The notes: generated from the sequence alone by a model not told the origin. Positions 28,440-36,575 are shown, counted from the stretch's first letter. The stretch is 64,000 nucleotides of DNA from UBA7672 sp963738625 (GCA_963738625.1 CAVTXH010000003.1:868001-932000), one strand, 5' to 3'. Program-made: numbers and translations.

Positions 28440-28472
28440 ACGCCGGCGCAAACCGCCGGCGTTACCTTTATT
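28440..28472 (+). terminator. rho-independent terminator-like hairpin
   Basis: Nine-base perfect arms ACGCCGGCG and CGCCGGCGT around CAAAC are followed by the T-rich TACCTTTATT. It lies about 200 bases after the PQQ dehydrogenase and 83 before tdk. The rest of the 301-base gap (28244-28544) has no supported gene. Confidence 0.55.
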
Positions 28473-28544
28473 CCCAGCATATTCCGGCCGAATCTGCCGG
28501 GCCCGCTTGGCGGCGGCCCCCGCTTTCGGGCATGAAGGGCGTCG

Positions 28545-29261
28545 ATGTCGAAACTGTATTTCTCCTACGCCGCAATGAACGCGGGCAAATCGACCGTCCT
28601 CTTGCAGGCCGCGCACAACTATATGGAGCGCGGGATGCGGACGCTGATGTTCACCTCAGCGCTCTACGCCAAGGCGGAAGACGGCCGCATTACCTCGCGC
28701 ATCGGCATCAACAGCCCGGCCGAACTCTATTCGGAGACCGATGATCTCCACGCCCGGATCAAGCAGGAGCACCGCAAGGCGAAGGTAAGCTGCGTCTTCG
28801 TCGACGAGGCGCAGTTCCTGACGAAGCAACAGGTCTGGCAGCTCGCCCGGATCGCCGACCGGCTCGACATCCCGGTGCTGTGCTATGGCCTGCGCACCGA
28901 TTTCCGGGGCGAACTCTTCCCGGGCTCGGCGGAGTTGCTCGCAATCGCCGACAACCTCCGCGAGATTCGCACCATCTGCCACTGCGGGCGCAAGGCGACG
29001 ATGGTCGTGCGTCGCGCCGCCGATGGCCGCGCCGTCACGTCGGGCGCCCAGATCGGCATCGAGAAGTCGATGTACCTCTCGCTCTGCCGCCTGCACTGGG
29101 AAGAAGAGACCGGCAGCTGGCCCGCCGCCAGGCCGAAGGCCAAGCCCACATTGAAAGCCGTCGCGAAGAAGCAGACGCCGGAAAAGCGCAAGAACCCGTC
29201 GAAAGCTCCGCTCCGCATCGCCGCCGCCCGCACCAAGGCGCCCCCGCGCACGCGACGCTAG
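28545..29261 (+). CDS. tdk: thymidine kinase
   Basis: Phosphorylates thymidine for salvage. The P-loop is AAMNAGKST (residues 9-17), the Mg-binding Asp-Glu is in VFVDEAQFLT, and the lasso region reads YGLRTDFRGELFPGS. Zinc ligands lie in TICHCG and LCRLHW. The last ~40 residues form a Lys/Arg/Pro-rich tail (KAKPTLKAVAKKQTPEKRK) not present in E. coli Tdk (205 residues). Its last bases overlap the end of an antisense MerR fragment. Confidence 0.95.
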   Translation: MSKLYFSYAAMNAGKSTVLLQAAHNYMERGMRTLMFTSALYAKAEDGRITSRIGINSPAELYSETDDLHARIKQEHRKAKVSCVFVDEAQFLTKQQVWQLARIADRLDIPVLCYGLRTDFRGELFPGSAELLAIADNLREIRTICHCGRKATMVVRRAADGRAVTSGAQIGIEKSMYLSLCRLHWEEETGSWPAARPKAKPTLKAVAKKQTPEKRKNPSKAPLRIAAARTKAPPRTRR

Positions 29262-29452
29262 CGGAACACCGCGCTCGCCCGTCCCCACGCCGGGAACAGG
29301 TCGGGCCAGGTTTCCGCCCGGCGAAAAACCCAGGGCGCCGATCCGACTATGCCGTCGCAATGGCGCAGCGTACGCGCCGTCACGCCCGATATCGCTGCAA
29401 CCTGTTTGACTGTCAGGTGCTTGGTGGGCCCGTTCTGCGCCCTCGCGGCGCG
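29258..29452 (-). pseudogene. MerR-type HTH fragment without a start codon
   Basis: The minus-strand frame from the TGA at 29453-29455 to the TAG at 29258-29260 encodes LTVKQVAAISGVTARTLRHC, close to the MerR helix-turn-helix consensus. There is no ATG, GTG or TTG before it, and what follows (GSAPWVFRRAETWPDLFP) is unlike MerR. It looks like a decayed regulator between tdk and the NTF2-like gene. Confidence 0.4.
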
Positions 29453-29485
29453 TCAAGGTCAACAGCAGGACGCAGAATTTTCAGC

Positions 29486-29839
29486 TCAGACGTAAGCGGC
29501 GATCGAACGCGCCACCTTGCCGTGCTTTCCGAACACGAACGTCTCCGCGACGTATTGCGAGCGCTCGTTGGTGTAGAGGATGGTGAGTGCATCCGACCCT
29601 GGCAGCACCTGGTCGATCTCGAAGAACAGGTCGCGCAGCCGGCCCAGCGCCTTGCCCCAGTAGTCGCGCAATTCCGCCTTGCCGGATACGCTGTCGACAT
29701 CGCGGCCGGTGACCATCCGGATGCGCGGCGAATGGAACACCACGTCCTCCGCATAGTGCGACAGGATCGCCTCGAGATCGTGATCGTTCCACGCCTTCAC
29801 CCAGTCGCGCGCGAAGCCCTGCGCGAAATCAGCGTCCAT
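29486..29839 (-). CDS. NTF2/SnoaL-like protein, 117 aa
   Basis: A single cone-shaped NTF2-like domain: FARDWVKAWNDHDLEAILSHY, VVFHSPRIRMVTG and ELRDYWGKALGRLRDL are typical of SnoaL-like steroid isomerase/hydrolase-fold proteins. Catalytic function cannot be assigned. It is the last gene of the leftward serine operon, nine bases after the caspase-fold gene. Confidence 0.85.
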   Translation of the reverse strand: MDADFAQGFARDWVKAWNDHDLEAILSHYAEDVVFHSPRIRMVTGRDVDSVSGKAELRDYWGKALGRLRDLFFEIDQVLPGSDALTILYTNERSQYVAETFVFGKHGKVARSIAAYV

Positions 29840-29848
29840 GATCTGTCC

Positions 29849-30577
29849 TCATTTAAGGAAGGGGTCGTCCCTGCAGCTGGCGTAAAGCACGAGATTCACA
29901 TCCTGCGCCCGGCCGGCCGTGCCGATCTCGTCGAGCGAGATAGCGTGAGTCGGCAGCCACCTTGCATCCTGCTCGGGATAGTCCCCCATCATCCAGTAGA
30001 CCACGCGCCTGTGCTGGATGCCGTGCCCGCCGACATAGATCAGCGAGGCGTCAGCCCCGGCCGATGCCTCCGCAAACTCCGCCATCGCCTTGCGCGCCGC
30101 CGCCGCGTTGTTGTCGAACACCAGCGTCGTCTCGAAGCCGGCCTGCTTCAGCGCCTCCGGCACGCGCTGCGCATCGAACGCCGCGCCCGGCAGGGAATAG
30201 ACGCCCCCCGACTTCGAATAGTCCGCATTGATCAGCACCAGCGCTACGCGCTTCTTCGAGGTATCGTCGATCCGCCATTTCGGATCAGGAAGCGATCTGG
30301 GCAATTGAGCCTGCTGCCAGCCGCGGCTGTAGCGGGCGTTGGCCGCCGACAGCTGCGCCCCGAATTCCGCCAGCGTCCGCGGGTTTTCTCTAAGGACGGC
30401 GACCAGAGCGCTGGCGAACGGATTGCCGCCGAGCGCATCGCGATCGCTCGTCAGCCGCGCCGCCTGCCCGGCATAATAGACCAGCGGCTTGGGCGGCGTC
30501 AGCGCGGTCTGGGCGGCGGACATGCCCGCGAGCGCAGCCGCGGCCGCAAGCGCAAGGCATGAACGCCGCCAGATCAT
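29849..30577 (-). CDS. exported caspase-fold (peptidase C14-like) protein, 242 aa, halves apparently permuted
   Basis: A signal peptide covers residues 1-22. The C-terminal half (~107-242) is a p20-like caspase core: RVALVLINADYS, LPGAAFDAQRVPEAL, LIYVGGHGIQ (His185) and VLYASCRDDPF (Cys235), ending seven residues after the Cys. The part that normally follows the Cys appears first: residues 31-80 (LVYYAGQAARLTSDRDALGG, NPFASALVAVLRENPRTLAEF) resemble the p10 region. GAGG six bases before the ATG overlaps the serA stop, so it is cotranslated with serA. Confidence 0.82.
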   Translation of the reverse strand: MIWRRSCLALAAAAALAGMSAAQTALTPPKPLVYYAGQAARLTSDRDALGGNPFASALVAVLRENPRTLAEFGAQLSAANARYSRGWQQAQLPRSLPDPKWRIDDTSKKRVALVLINADYSKSGGVYSLPGAAFDAQRVPEALKQAGFETTLVFDNNAAAARKAMAEFAEASAGADASLIYVGGHGIQHRRVVYWMMGDYPEQDARWLPTHAISLDEIGTAGRAQDVNLVLYASCRDDPFLK

Positions 30578-30584
30578 TTCAGCC

Positions 30585-32168
30585 TCAGAACTTCAGCACC
30601 TTCACATAGCGAACCTGCGGCAGCGCCTTGATTGCCGCAAGCGTCTTTTCCGGCACGTCCTGGTCGACGCCGACGATGGCGATGGCGTCGCCGCCCGCCG
30701 CTTCGCGGCCCAGGTTGAACGTCGCGATGTTCACCTTCGCCTCGCCCAGCAGGCCGGCCATGGCGCCGATGAAGCCCGGCTTGTCCGAGTTGTTGATGAA
30801 CAGCATGTAGGGCTGGAAGTCCGCTTCCAGTTTCATGCCTTTCACTTCGACGATGCGCGACTGGCCGCCCACGAGGGCGCCGGCGACCGAGCGCCACTTG
30901 CCCTCCACCTTCACCTTGATGCGGATCAGGCTGTCATAGATCGGGCTGGCGTCGTTGGTGGATTCCTTCAAGCTGCCGCCGCGCTCCTGCAGGATGGCGG
31001 GCGCCGAGACCATGTTCACCTCGGCCAGGAACGGCCGCAGCAGCCCGGCGAGCGCCGCAGACGTCAGCGGCTTGCGGTTGAGCTGCGTGACGGCGCCCTC
31101 ATACTCGATCTCGACTTCATTGAGCCCGCCATCGGCCACCTGCCCCGCGAACTGGCCCAGCCTCTCGGCCAGCGCCACGAACGGCTTGAGGCGCGGCGCT
31201 TCTTCCGCGGTGACGCTCGGCGTGTTCAGCGCGTTGGAGACTGCGCCGGTCAGCAGGTAGTCGGCCATCTGCTCGGCGACCTGGAAGGCGACATTGTCCT
31301 GCGCCTCGACGGTGGAGGCGCCGAGGTGAGGCGTGGCGATAAAGTTCGGCGCGCCGAACAGCACATTGGTCTTCGCCGGCTCCTCAAGGAACACGTCGAA
31401 CGCCGCCGCGCCAATATGTCCGCTCTCGAGCCCCGCCCGCACCGCCGCCTCGTCCGCAAGCCCGCCGCGCGCGCAGTTGACCAGGATCACGCCCTTCTTG
31501 GTCTTCTTGAGGTTTTCCGCCGACAGGATGTTCTTCGTCTGGTCGGTCAGCGGCGTGTGCAGCGTGATGATGTCGGCGCGGGCAAGCAGCTCGTCCAGCT
31601 CCACTTTTTCCACGCCGATCTGCTGCGCCCGATCCGCCGTCAGGAACGGATCGTACGCCACCACCTTCATCTTCAGGCCTAGCGCCCGGTCCGCCACGAT
31701 CGATCCGATATTGCCGGCGCCGATCAGACCGAGCGTCTTCGCGAACAGCTCGACGCCGATATAGTCCTTCTTCGGCCACTCGCCCGCCTGCGTGCGGGTC
31801 GAGGCCGACGGGATCTGCCGCGCCGCCGCGAACATCATGGCGATCGCATGTTCCGCCGTCGTGATGGCGTTGCCGAACGGCGTGTTCATGACGATTACGC
31901 CCTTGGCCGTCGCCGCCTTCACGTCGACATTGTCGACCCCGATGCCTGCCCGGCCGATGACTTTCAGCTTCGTCCCCGCGGCGATCACATCCTTGTCCGG
32001 CTTGCATGCCGAGCGAACCGCAAGCCCGTCATACTGGCCTATGATCTTGATCAGCTCGTCCTTCTTGAGCCCGACCTTCATGTCGACCTCGATCCCGCGG
32101 TTGCGGAAAATATCAGCGGCGCCGGGCGCGAGATCGTCGGCGATAAGAACCTTTGTCTTGGTGGTCAT
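30585..32168 (-). CDS. serA: D-3-phosphoglycerate dehydrogenase
   Basis: First committed step of serine synthesis: 3-phosphoglycerate to 3-phosphohydroxypyruvate with NAD. Substrate-binding and NAD-binding domains cover residues ~1-310 (GLIGAGNIGSIVADRAL, VNCARGGLADE, FIATPHLGAST), then an intervening domain and a C-terminal ACT domain (~455-527). The 527-residue length is the long type. AGGAG eight bases before the ATG supports a separate start, although the frame is continuous with the upstream GNAT segment. Confidence 0.97.
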   Translation of the reverse strand: MTTKTKVLIADDLAPGAADIFRNRGIEVDMKVGLKKDELIKIIGQYDGLAVRSACKPDKDVIAAGTKLKVIGRAGIGVDNVDVKAATAKGVIVMNTPFGNAITTAEHAIAMMFAAARQIPSASTRTQAGEWPKKDYIGVELFAKTLGLIGAGNIGSIVADRALGLKMKVVAYDPFLTADRAQQIGVEKVELDELLARADIITLHTPLTDQTKNILSAENLKKTKKGVILVNCARGGLADEAAVRAGLESGHIGAAAFDVFLEEPAKTNVLFGAPNFIATPHLGASTVEAQDNVAFQVAEQMADYLLTGAVSNALNTPSVTAEEAPRLKPFVALAERLGQFAGQVADGGLNEVEIEYEGAVTQLNRKPLTSAALAGLLRPFLAEVNMVSAPAILQERGGSLKESTNDASPIYDSLIRIKVKVEGKWRSVAGALVGGQSRIVEVKGMKLEADFQPYMLFINNSDKPGFIGAMAGLLGEAKVNIATFNLGREAAGGDAIAIVGVDQDVPEKTLAAIKALPQVRYVKVLKF

Positions 32169-32726
32169 TGGGCGGTCTCCTGAAGGTCGATCCTGCTGGG
32201 CGAGCCACTGCGCGCGCGAGAGCCTGTGAATGAGGCAATCGTCCTCGTCGTGGAAAATCTGGCGATGGGTCGGCACGAAGCCGAGGCGCTGGTAGAATTT
32301 GTGAGCGCGGGCGTTGGAGTTGAGCGGGTCTATGATGATTTCGGCGACGGCGGGGTCGGCGAAGCAGCGCTCGAAGGCCAGCCGCATCATCCGCTCGCCA
32401 AAGCGTTTGCCAAGGTCGGCCGGGTCGCCGATCCAGATATCCAGCGCGCGCAGACCCGGTTCAATCGCACCCCAGTAATGCGTCGGCTCCAGGTGCGGAT
32501 CGCACATCTGCATCGCGCCGATCGGGCGACCTTCGGCCTCGGCGATCCAATACTCCCACACGCCGGGATCGTACATCGCCAGCTCCTCGGCCCAATCGTG
32601 ATGATCCGGGGCGACGATCGCGTCGGTGTCGTCAGTGGTTGCAGAGATGACATGGGGCTCGCGGTCCCATCGCTCCAGCGTCGGGATGTCGGCCGGGCCT
32701 GCAAGGCGGAGGATCACCTTAGACAT
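32169..32726 (-). CDS. GNAT acetyltransferase domain (AAC(6')-like) in frame with serA, no stop of its own
   Basis: The ATG at 32726 opens 186 codons of an AAC(6')-type GNAT: VWEYWIAEAEGRPIGAMQM, LDIWIGDPADLGKRFGERMM (acetyl-CoA loop) and SNARAHKFYQRLGFVPTHR. The frame has no stop before the serA ATG and continues through the serA ribosome site, so translation from here gives a 713-residue GNAT-SerA fusion. A lost stop codon or a sequencing error are alternatives. It overlaps the MazG-like gene by eight bases. Substrate unknown. Confidence 0.8.
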
Positions 32727-33015
32727 GCCCGCCCGTCCCATCGCCCGCGGCGCGCCATTGGCGCCGGCGATTGACAGCCATCTTGGCGTCGACCTCGGCG
32801 GCGAGGTCCTTGCCAAGCAGCGCGGCGAGGCGATGCAGGAGGATCGCGACATCGGCCGCCTCCCTGCCGGCTTCATCGCGATCGTTCTCGGCGATAGCCT
32901 GCTCGAGTTCGTCGAGCTCCCCCCGCGCGCGGGCGACTAGGGCGGAGAGGGCCGCGACCTTGCCAAAGGCGGCATCGCCCCACTCGCAGATCGTCTTGCT
33001 GGTTTCAACGGGCAT
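32719..33015 (-). CDS. MazG-like nucleotide pyrophosphohydrolase (DUF550-type), 98 aa
   Basis: A single-domain all-alpha NTP-pyrophosphatase: ELDELEQAIAENDRDEAGREAADVAILLHRLA carries the E-x-x-E ... E-x-x-D metal pattern of MazG-like proteins, and the EVDAKMAVNRRRQW end matches the dATP/dGTP diphosphohydrolase N-terminal family. The ATG at 33015 follows GGAGGGC. It lies between serC and the GNAT/serA frame in the same operon. Confidence 0.85.
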   Translation of the reverse strand: MPVETSKTICEWGDAAFGKVAALSALVARARGELDELEQAIAENDRDEAGREAADVAILLHRLAALLGKDLAAEVDAKMAVNRRRQWRAAGDGTGGHV

Positions 33016-33030
33016 CCCGCCCTCCACATT

Positions 33031-33132
33031 TGTCATCCCGGAAGCGCGAAGCGCTATCCGGGACCCATTCATCAGCTTGCTCAAGTCGACGAATGGGTCC
33101 CGGCTCTCCGCTTCGCTGCGGCCGGGATGACA
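33031..33132. repeat. palindromic intergenic repeat, 102 bp
   Basis: Outer arms TGTCATCCCGG and CCGGGATGACA and inner arms CCGGGACCCATTC (33058-33070) and GAATGGGTCCCGG (33091-33103) give a nested inverted repeat. It fills the space between serC and the MazG-like gene and would form a long stem in the operon transcript. It resembles dispersed REP-type elements of alphaproteobacteria. Confidence 0.75.
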
Positions 33133-33133
33133 G

Positions 33134-34309
33134 CTAGTTGAGCTCCGCCGCCGCCTCGGCAAACGCCCAGTCGAGCCACGGCGTCAGCTTTTCGAGGTCG
33201 GCCGCATCCACCGTCGCCCCGCACCAGATGCGCAGGCCCGGAGGCGCCGCCTTGTAGCCGCCGATGTCGTAGGCCGCGTTCTCTTTCTCCAGAAGCCCCG
33301 TGAACTTCTTCACGAACTCCTGCTGGCCTTTTTCATCCAGCTTAGTCACGCGCGGATCGACGATCGAGAACGTGACCGACGTGTTGGAGCGGGTCTTGTC
33401 ATCGGCCGCGAGGAATTCCACCCACGGCGTCTTCGCAACCCATTTCGCCAGCACGCCAAGGTTGGCGTCCGACCGCTTGTACAGCGCCTCGACGCCTCCC
33501 AGTCCCTCGACCCAGCCCAGCGCGTCGAGATAGTCCTCGACCGCCAGCATGGACGGCGTGTTGATCGTCTCGCCCTCGAAAATGCCTTCGGTCACCGCCC
33601 CGCCCTTGGCCATGCGGAACAGTTTCGGCATCGGCCATTTCGGCGTGTAGGTCTTCAGGCGCTCGATGGCCCGCGGAGACAGGATCAGCATCCCGTGCGC
33701 GCCTTCCCCGCCGAGCACCTTCTGCCAGGAATAGGTCAGCACATCGATCTTCGCCCAGTCGATCGGCATGGCGAACACGGCCGAGGTCGCATCACAGAAG
33801 GTCAGCCCCTCGCGATCCGCCGCGATCCAGTCCGCGTTCGGAACCTTCACGCCCGACGTCGTGCCGTTCCACGTAAAGACGATGTCCGCGTCCTTCCGGG
33901 CCTTCGACAGATCCGGCAGCTGGCCATAGCCAGCCTTGTGCGTCGTCGCATCGACCTTCAGCTGCTTGGTGATGTCCGTCACCCAGTCCTCGCCGAAGCT
34001 TTCGAACGCGAACACATCCACCGGGCGCGCACCCAGCATCGACCAGAAAGCGGCCTCGATCGCGCCTGTGTCCGAGCCCGGCATGATGCCGATGCGATAA
34101 TCCGCGGGAATCTTCAGCACGCTACGCGTCTTGTCGATCGCGAGCTTGAGACGCGCCTTGCCGAGCTTGGAACGGTGCGACCGTCCCAGCGAGTCCAGCT
34201 TCAGGTTGTCGGGGCTCCAGCCCGGCCGTTTGGCGCAAGGTCCGGAAGAAAAGTGTGCCCTATCTGGCTTATTGGCAGGGCGCACGGCCGGTTTGGCGGC
34301 GATCGTCAT
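33134..34309 (-). CDS. serC: phosphoserine aminotransferase
   Basis: Second step of serine synthesis: transamination of 3-phosphohydroxypyruvate with glutamate, PLP-dependent. HFSSGPCAKRPGW is the N-terminal signature of the alphaproteobacterial form; WQKVLGGEGAHG contains the Schiff-base Lys. Length 391 is normal. The ATG at 34309 follows GGGAG; an upstream frame to 34399 adds residues without homology. It opens the operon serC, MazG-like, GNAT-serA, caspase-fold, NTF2-like. Confidence 0.96.
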   Translation of the reverse strand: MTIAAKPAVRPANKPDRAHFSSGPCAKRPGWSPDNLKLDSLGRSHRSKLGKARLKLAIDKTRSVLKIPADYRIGIMPGSDTGAIEAAFWSMLGARPVDVFAFESFGEDWVTDITKQLKVDATTHKAGYGQLPDLSKARKDADIVFTWNGTTSGVKVPNADWIAADREGLTFCDATSAVFAMPIDWAKIDVLTYSWQKVLGGEGAHGMLILSPRAIERLKTYTPKWPMPKLFRMAKGGAVTEGIFEGETINTPSMLAVEDYLDALGWVEGLGGVEALYKRSDANLGVLAKWVAKTPWVEFLAADDKTRSNTSVTFSIVDPRVTKLDEKGQQEFVKKFTGLLEKENAAYDIGGYKAAPPGLRIWCGATVDAADLEKLTPWLDWAFAEAAAELN

Positions 34310-34320
34310 TGCGATGTCTC

Positions 34321-34358
34321 CCATCCTTACAGATGGACTGGTCGCCGTTGGGGGCGAC
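34321..34358 (-). promoter_or_regulatory. candidate serC leader RNA
   Basis: Two hairpins precede serC on the minus strand: GTCGCC/GGCGAC (34358-34341) and CCATC/GATGG with a six-base loop (34336-34321), the second abutting the ribosome site. A conserved serC leader motif with two stem-loops is known in alphaproteobacteria, but the consensus could not be checked here. Confidence 0.35.
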
Positions 34359-34529
34359 TGGCCCGGCGCGGATATGGCCTCGAATCCCTTGCTCGTCAAT
34401 GACGCCCCACTGGATGCAGGTCATTCCGCGCCCTCGTTTCTCGATCTGTGAGGAGTCGGCTTTTGATCGGCGTCAACGCTTCCCGCTGGCGGCGGCGCGA
34501 AATGCAATGATCAACTGAAGGAGGCTGTC

Positions 34530-35015
34530 ATGACCGTAAAGGAAGTTTCCCGCCCCGCCACTACGCTAGTTGCGGCCAAACCGGCGCCGCTGCCCCGCAG
34601 GCTGAGCCCGTTCGATCTTCTGCAGACCGAGATCGATCGCGTATTCGACGCCTTCAATGGCTGGCCGCCGGCCTTCACCGAACGGGCCTTCTCACCCAGC
34701 ATGGAAGTCGTGGAAACCGACAACGCCGTTGAGGTTTCGACCGAACTGCCGGGGATGGATGAGAAGGATGTCGAGATCAGCGTCTCGGACAATGTGCTGA
34801 CAATCCGCGGCGAGAAGAAATTCGAGAAGGACGAAAAGAAGAAGAACTACCGCCTGGTCGAGCGCAGCTATGGCTCGTTCGAGCGCTCGGTCGCCCTGCC
34901 ACAGGGTGTCGATGCATCCAGGGTCAAGGCGAAGATGACAAAGGGCGTTCTCAAAGTCGAAGTGCCGAAGCCGGCCGCGGCCAAGGCTCAACAGGTGAAG
35001 ATCAACGCCGAATAG
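34530..35015 (+). CDS. small heat-shock protein, Hsp20/alpha-crystallin family, 161 aa
   Basis: A cytosolic holdase chaperone. The N-terminal arm (residues 1-50) is followed by an alpha-crystallin domain with VSTELPGMDEKDVEISVSDN, LTIRGEKKFE and SYGSFERSVALPQGVD; the tail GVLKVEVPKP is characteristic. GAAGGAGG lies well placed before the ATG. It is divergent from serC; no RpoH-type promoter or thermometer is evident by eye. Confidence 0.95.
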   Translation: MTVKEVSRPATTLVAAKPAPLPRRLSPFDLLQTEIDRVFDAFNGWPPAFTERAFSPSMEVVETDNAVEVSTELPGMDEKDVEISVSDNVLTIRGEKKFEKDEKKKNYRLVERSYGSFERSVALPQGVDASRVKAKMTKGVLKVEVPKPAAAKAQQVKINAE

Positions 35016-35069
35016 TCTCGCTCGGGACAGCCTGTAGCCGGCTGGCCTGTTTGGTCGGCCAATACCAGC

Positions 35070-35474
35070 TTACGCCTCGCGCCATTCACTCTGGCGCGAG
35101 GCGCCTGCCTGTCGACTGATCGAAGAGCGCTGCTCATGGCTGGCGCGGCTGTCCGCTGGCGCCTCCAATCGATCATTCAAGCCATAGTCGCGCGCGACAT
35201 GGGCTATGCGCAGGCGGTAGTCGCGCAATATGCCTGCGCAGCCCGCGGCCTGCGCCTGCCTGTGCTCTTGCATATTGCGCCACTGCTTCACCGCCGTCTC
35301 GTGATCCCAGAACGACAGCGAGATGTACTTTCCCGGCTGCGACAGGCTCTCGAACCGCTCAACCGAAATGAACCCCTCGATCCCCTCGAGCAACGGTCGA
35401 AGGTCGGCGGCGATACTGAGATAGTCCCCGGCTCGTCCCTCCTCCGGCTCCACCTCGAAGATCACCGCGATCAT
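35070..35474 (-). CDS. antibiotic biosynthesis monooxygenase-like (ABM) protein, 134 aa
   Basis: An ABM-type dimeric alpha/beta barrel: MIAVIFEVEPEEGRAGDYLSIA, GFISVERFESLSQPGKYISLSFW and WRNMQEHRQAQ. The C-terminal 25 residues are low in homology. The substrate is unknown; such proteins act as small oxygenases or degrade small molecules. It overlaps the NIPSNAP gene by four bases and is divergent from an ArsR regulator. Confidence 0.88.
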   Translation of the reverse strand: MIAVIFEVEPEEGRAGDYLSIAADLRPLLEGIEGFISVERFESLSQPGKYISLSFWDHETAVKQWRNMQEHRQAQAAGCAGILRDYRLRIAHVARDYGLNDRLEAPADSRASHEQRSSISRQAGASRQSEWREA

Positions 35475-35785
35475 GCGAACGGCCCCGACGCGATCTTCAT
35501 GAAGATACGATCCTCGCTGCGGATGAAGCGATGCTTCTTCGCGAACTCGATATTCTCGCGCGCGCCTGAATCGCCTGCCAGCCGCTTCTTGTAGGCCTCG
35601 TAGTCGGCCAGCGACGGGATGGCGTAGATGCCATACCCCGTCGTCAGCGATCCCTCATGCGGCGTGAAATATCCTACCGCTTTCGCCCCACAACGCTCGA
35701 ACGGCGCTGACCAGCTACGCGCATAGGTCTCGAATTCCTCGCGCTGGAAGGGGTCGATCTCATAGCGGATAACGCAGGCGATCAT
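35471..35785 (-). CDS. NIPSNAP-family protein, 104 aa
   Basis: A dimeric alpha/beta-barrel protein: MIACVIRYEIDPFQREEFETYA and GYFTPHEGSLTTGYGIYAIPSLADYEAYKKRL match NIPSNAP. Function is unknown. It is the first gene of a two-gene operon with the ABM protein, 100 bases from the divergent ArsR gene, which probably controls it. Confidence 0.88.
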   Translation of the reverse strand: MIACVIRYEIDPFQREEFETYARSWSAPFERCGAKAVGYFTPHEGSLTTGYGIYAIPSLADYEAYKKRLAGDSGARENIEFAKKHRFIRSEDRIFMKIASGPFA

Positions 35786-35885
35786 GGGAGGCCTCCTTTT
35801 CTTCCTTCATCCTGCACGCCCGCCGCGCAATAATGGTACGACACCGCTCGAACCATCCCGCCCGCGCATGAGCTATGGCGAAGCC

Positions 35886-36575
35886 ATGAAAGACAGCACG
35901 AAGGAAGGCCCCGACATCGCCCGCGTCGCCTCGCTGATGGGCGATCCCGCGCGCGCCAACATGCTCGCCGCGCTCTCGGACGGCCGCGCGCTCACCGCCG
36001 GCGAACTCGCCGCCGAGGCCAACGTCACCAAGCAGACCGCCTCCTCCCACCTCTCGCGGCTCAACGCTGGCGGCCTTGTCGTTGTCGAGGCGCAGGGTCG
36101 CCACCGCTACTATCGTCTCTCCGGCGAGGAAGTGGGCCACGCGATCGAGGCGCTGCAGGGCGTCGCCAACACGCGGGGCCGTCCGCGCACCCGCACCGGC
36201 CCTAACGATCCCGCGCTGCGTCACGCCCGCGCCTGCTACAACCACCTCGCCGGCGAACTCGGCGTCGCGATGTTCGAGCGCCTGGGCAAGCGCCGCTGGC
36301 TCGGCATGGAGGATGGCGGCATCGGCCTCACGCCTTTGGGCGCCCGCGCCCTCGCCGATTTCGGCATCGACGTCGACGCGCTGACATTGCAGCGCCGCCC
36401 GCTCTGCCGCGCCTGTGTCGACTGGAGCGAGCGCCGCCACCACCTTGCCGGCAGCCTCGGCGAGGCTCTCTTCGCCCGCATCACGGATCTCGGCTGGGCC
36501 CGCCGCCTCAAGAACTCGCGCACCGTCCATTTCCCGCCCAACGGCGAGCGCGCCTTCCTGAAATGGCTGGGCTAG
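35886..36575 (+). CDS. ArsR-family transcriptional regulator with C-terminal extension, 229 aa
   Basis: Residues ~10-90 form a winged HTH: ASLMGDPARANMLAALSDGRALTAGELA, VTKQTASSHLSRLNAGGLV and GRHRYYRLS. A second region (~110-229) includes HARACYNHLAGELGVAMFERL and PLCRACVDWSERRHHLAG, a Cys/His-rich segment that may sense a metal or redox signal. Such ArsR plus extension proteins often regulate adjacent small enzymes. Start at 35886 or the ATG 18 bases earlier is unresolved. Confidence 0.9.
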   Translation: MKDSTKEGPDIARVASLMGDPARANMLAALSDGRALTAGELAAEANVTKQTASSHLSRLNAGGLVVVEAQGRHRYYRLSGEEVGHAIEALQGVANTRGRPRTRTGPNDPALRHARACYNHLAGELGVAMFERLGKRRWLGMEDGGIGLTPLGARALADFGIDVDALTLQRRPLCRACVDWSERRHHLAGSLGEALFARITDLGWARRLKNSRTVHFPPNGERAFLKWLG

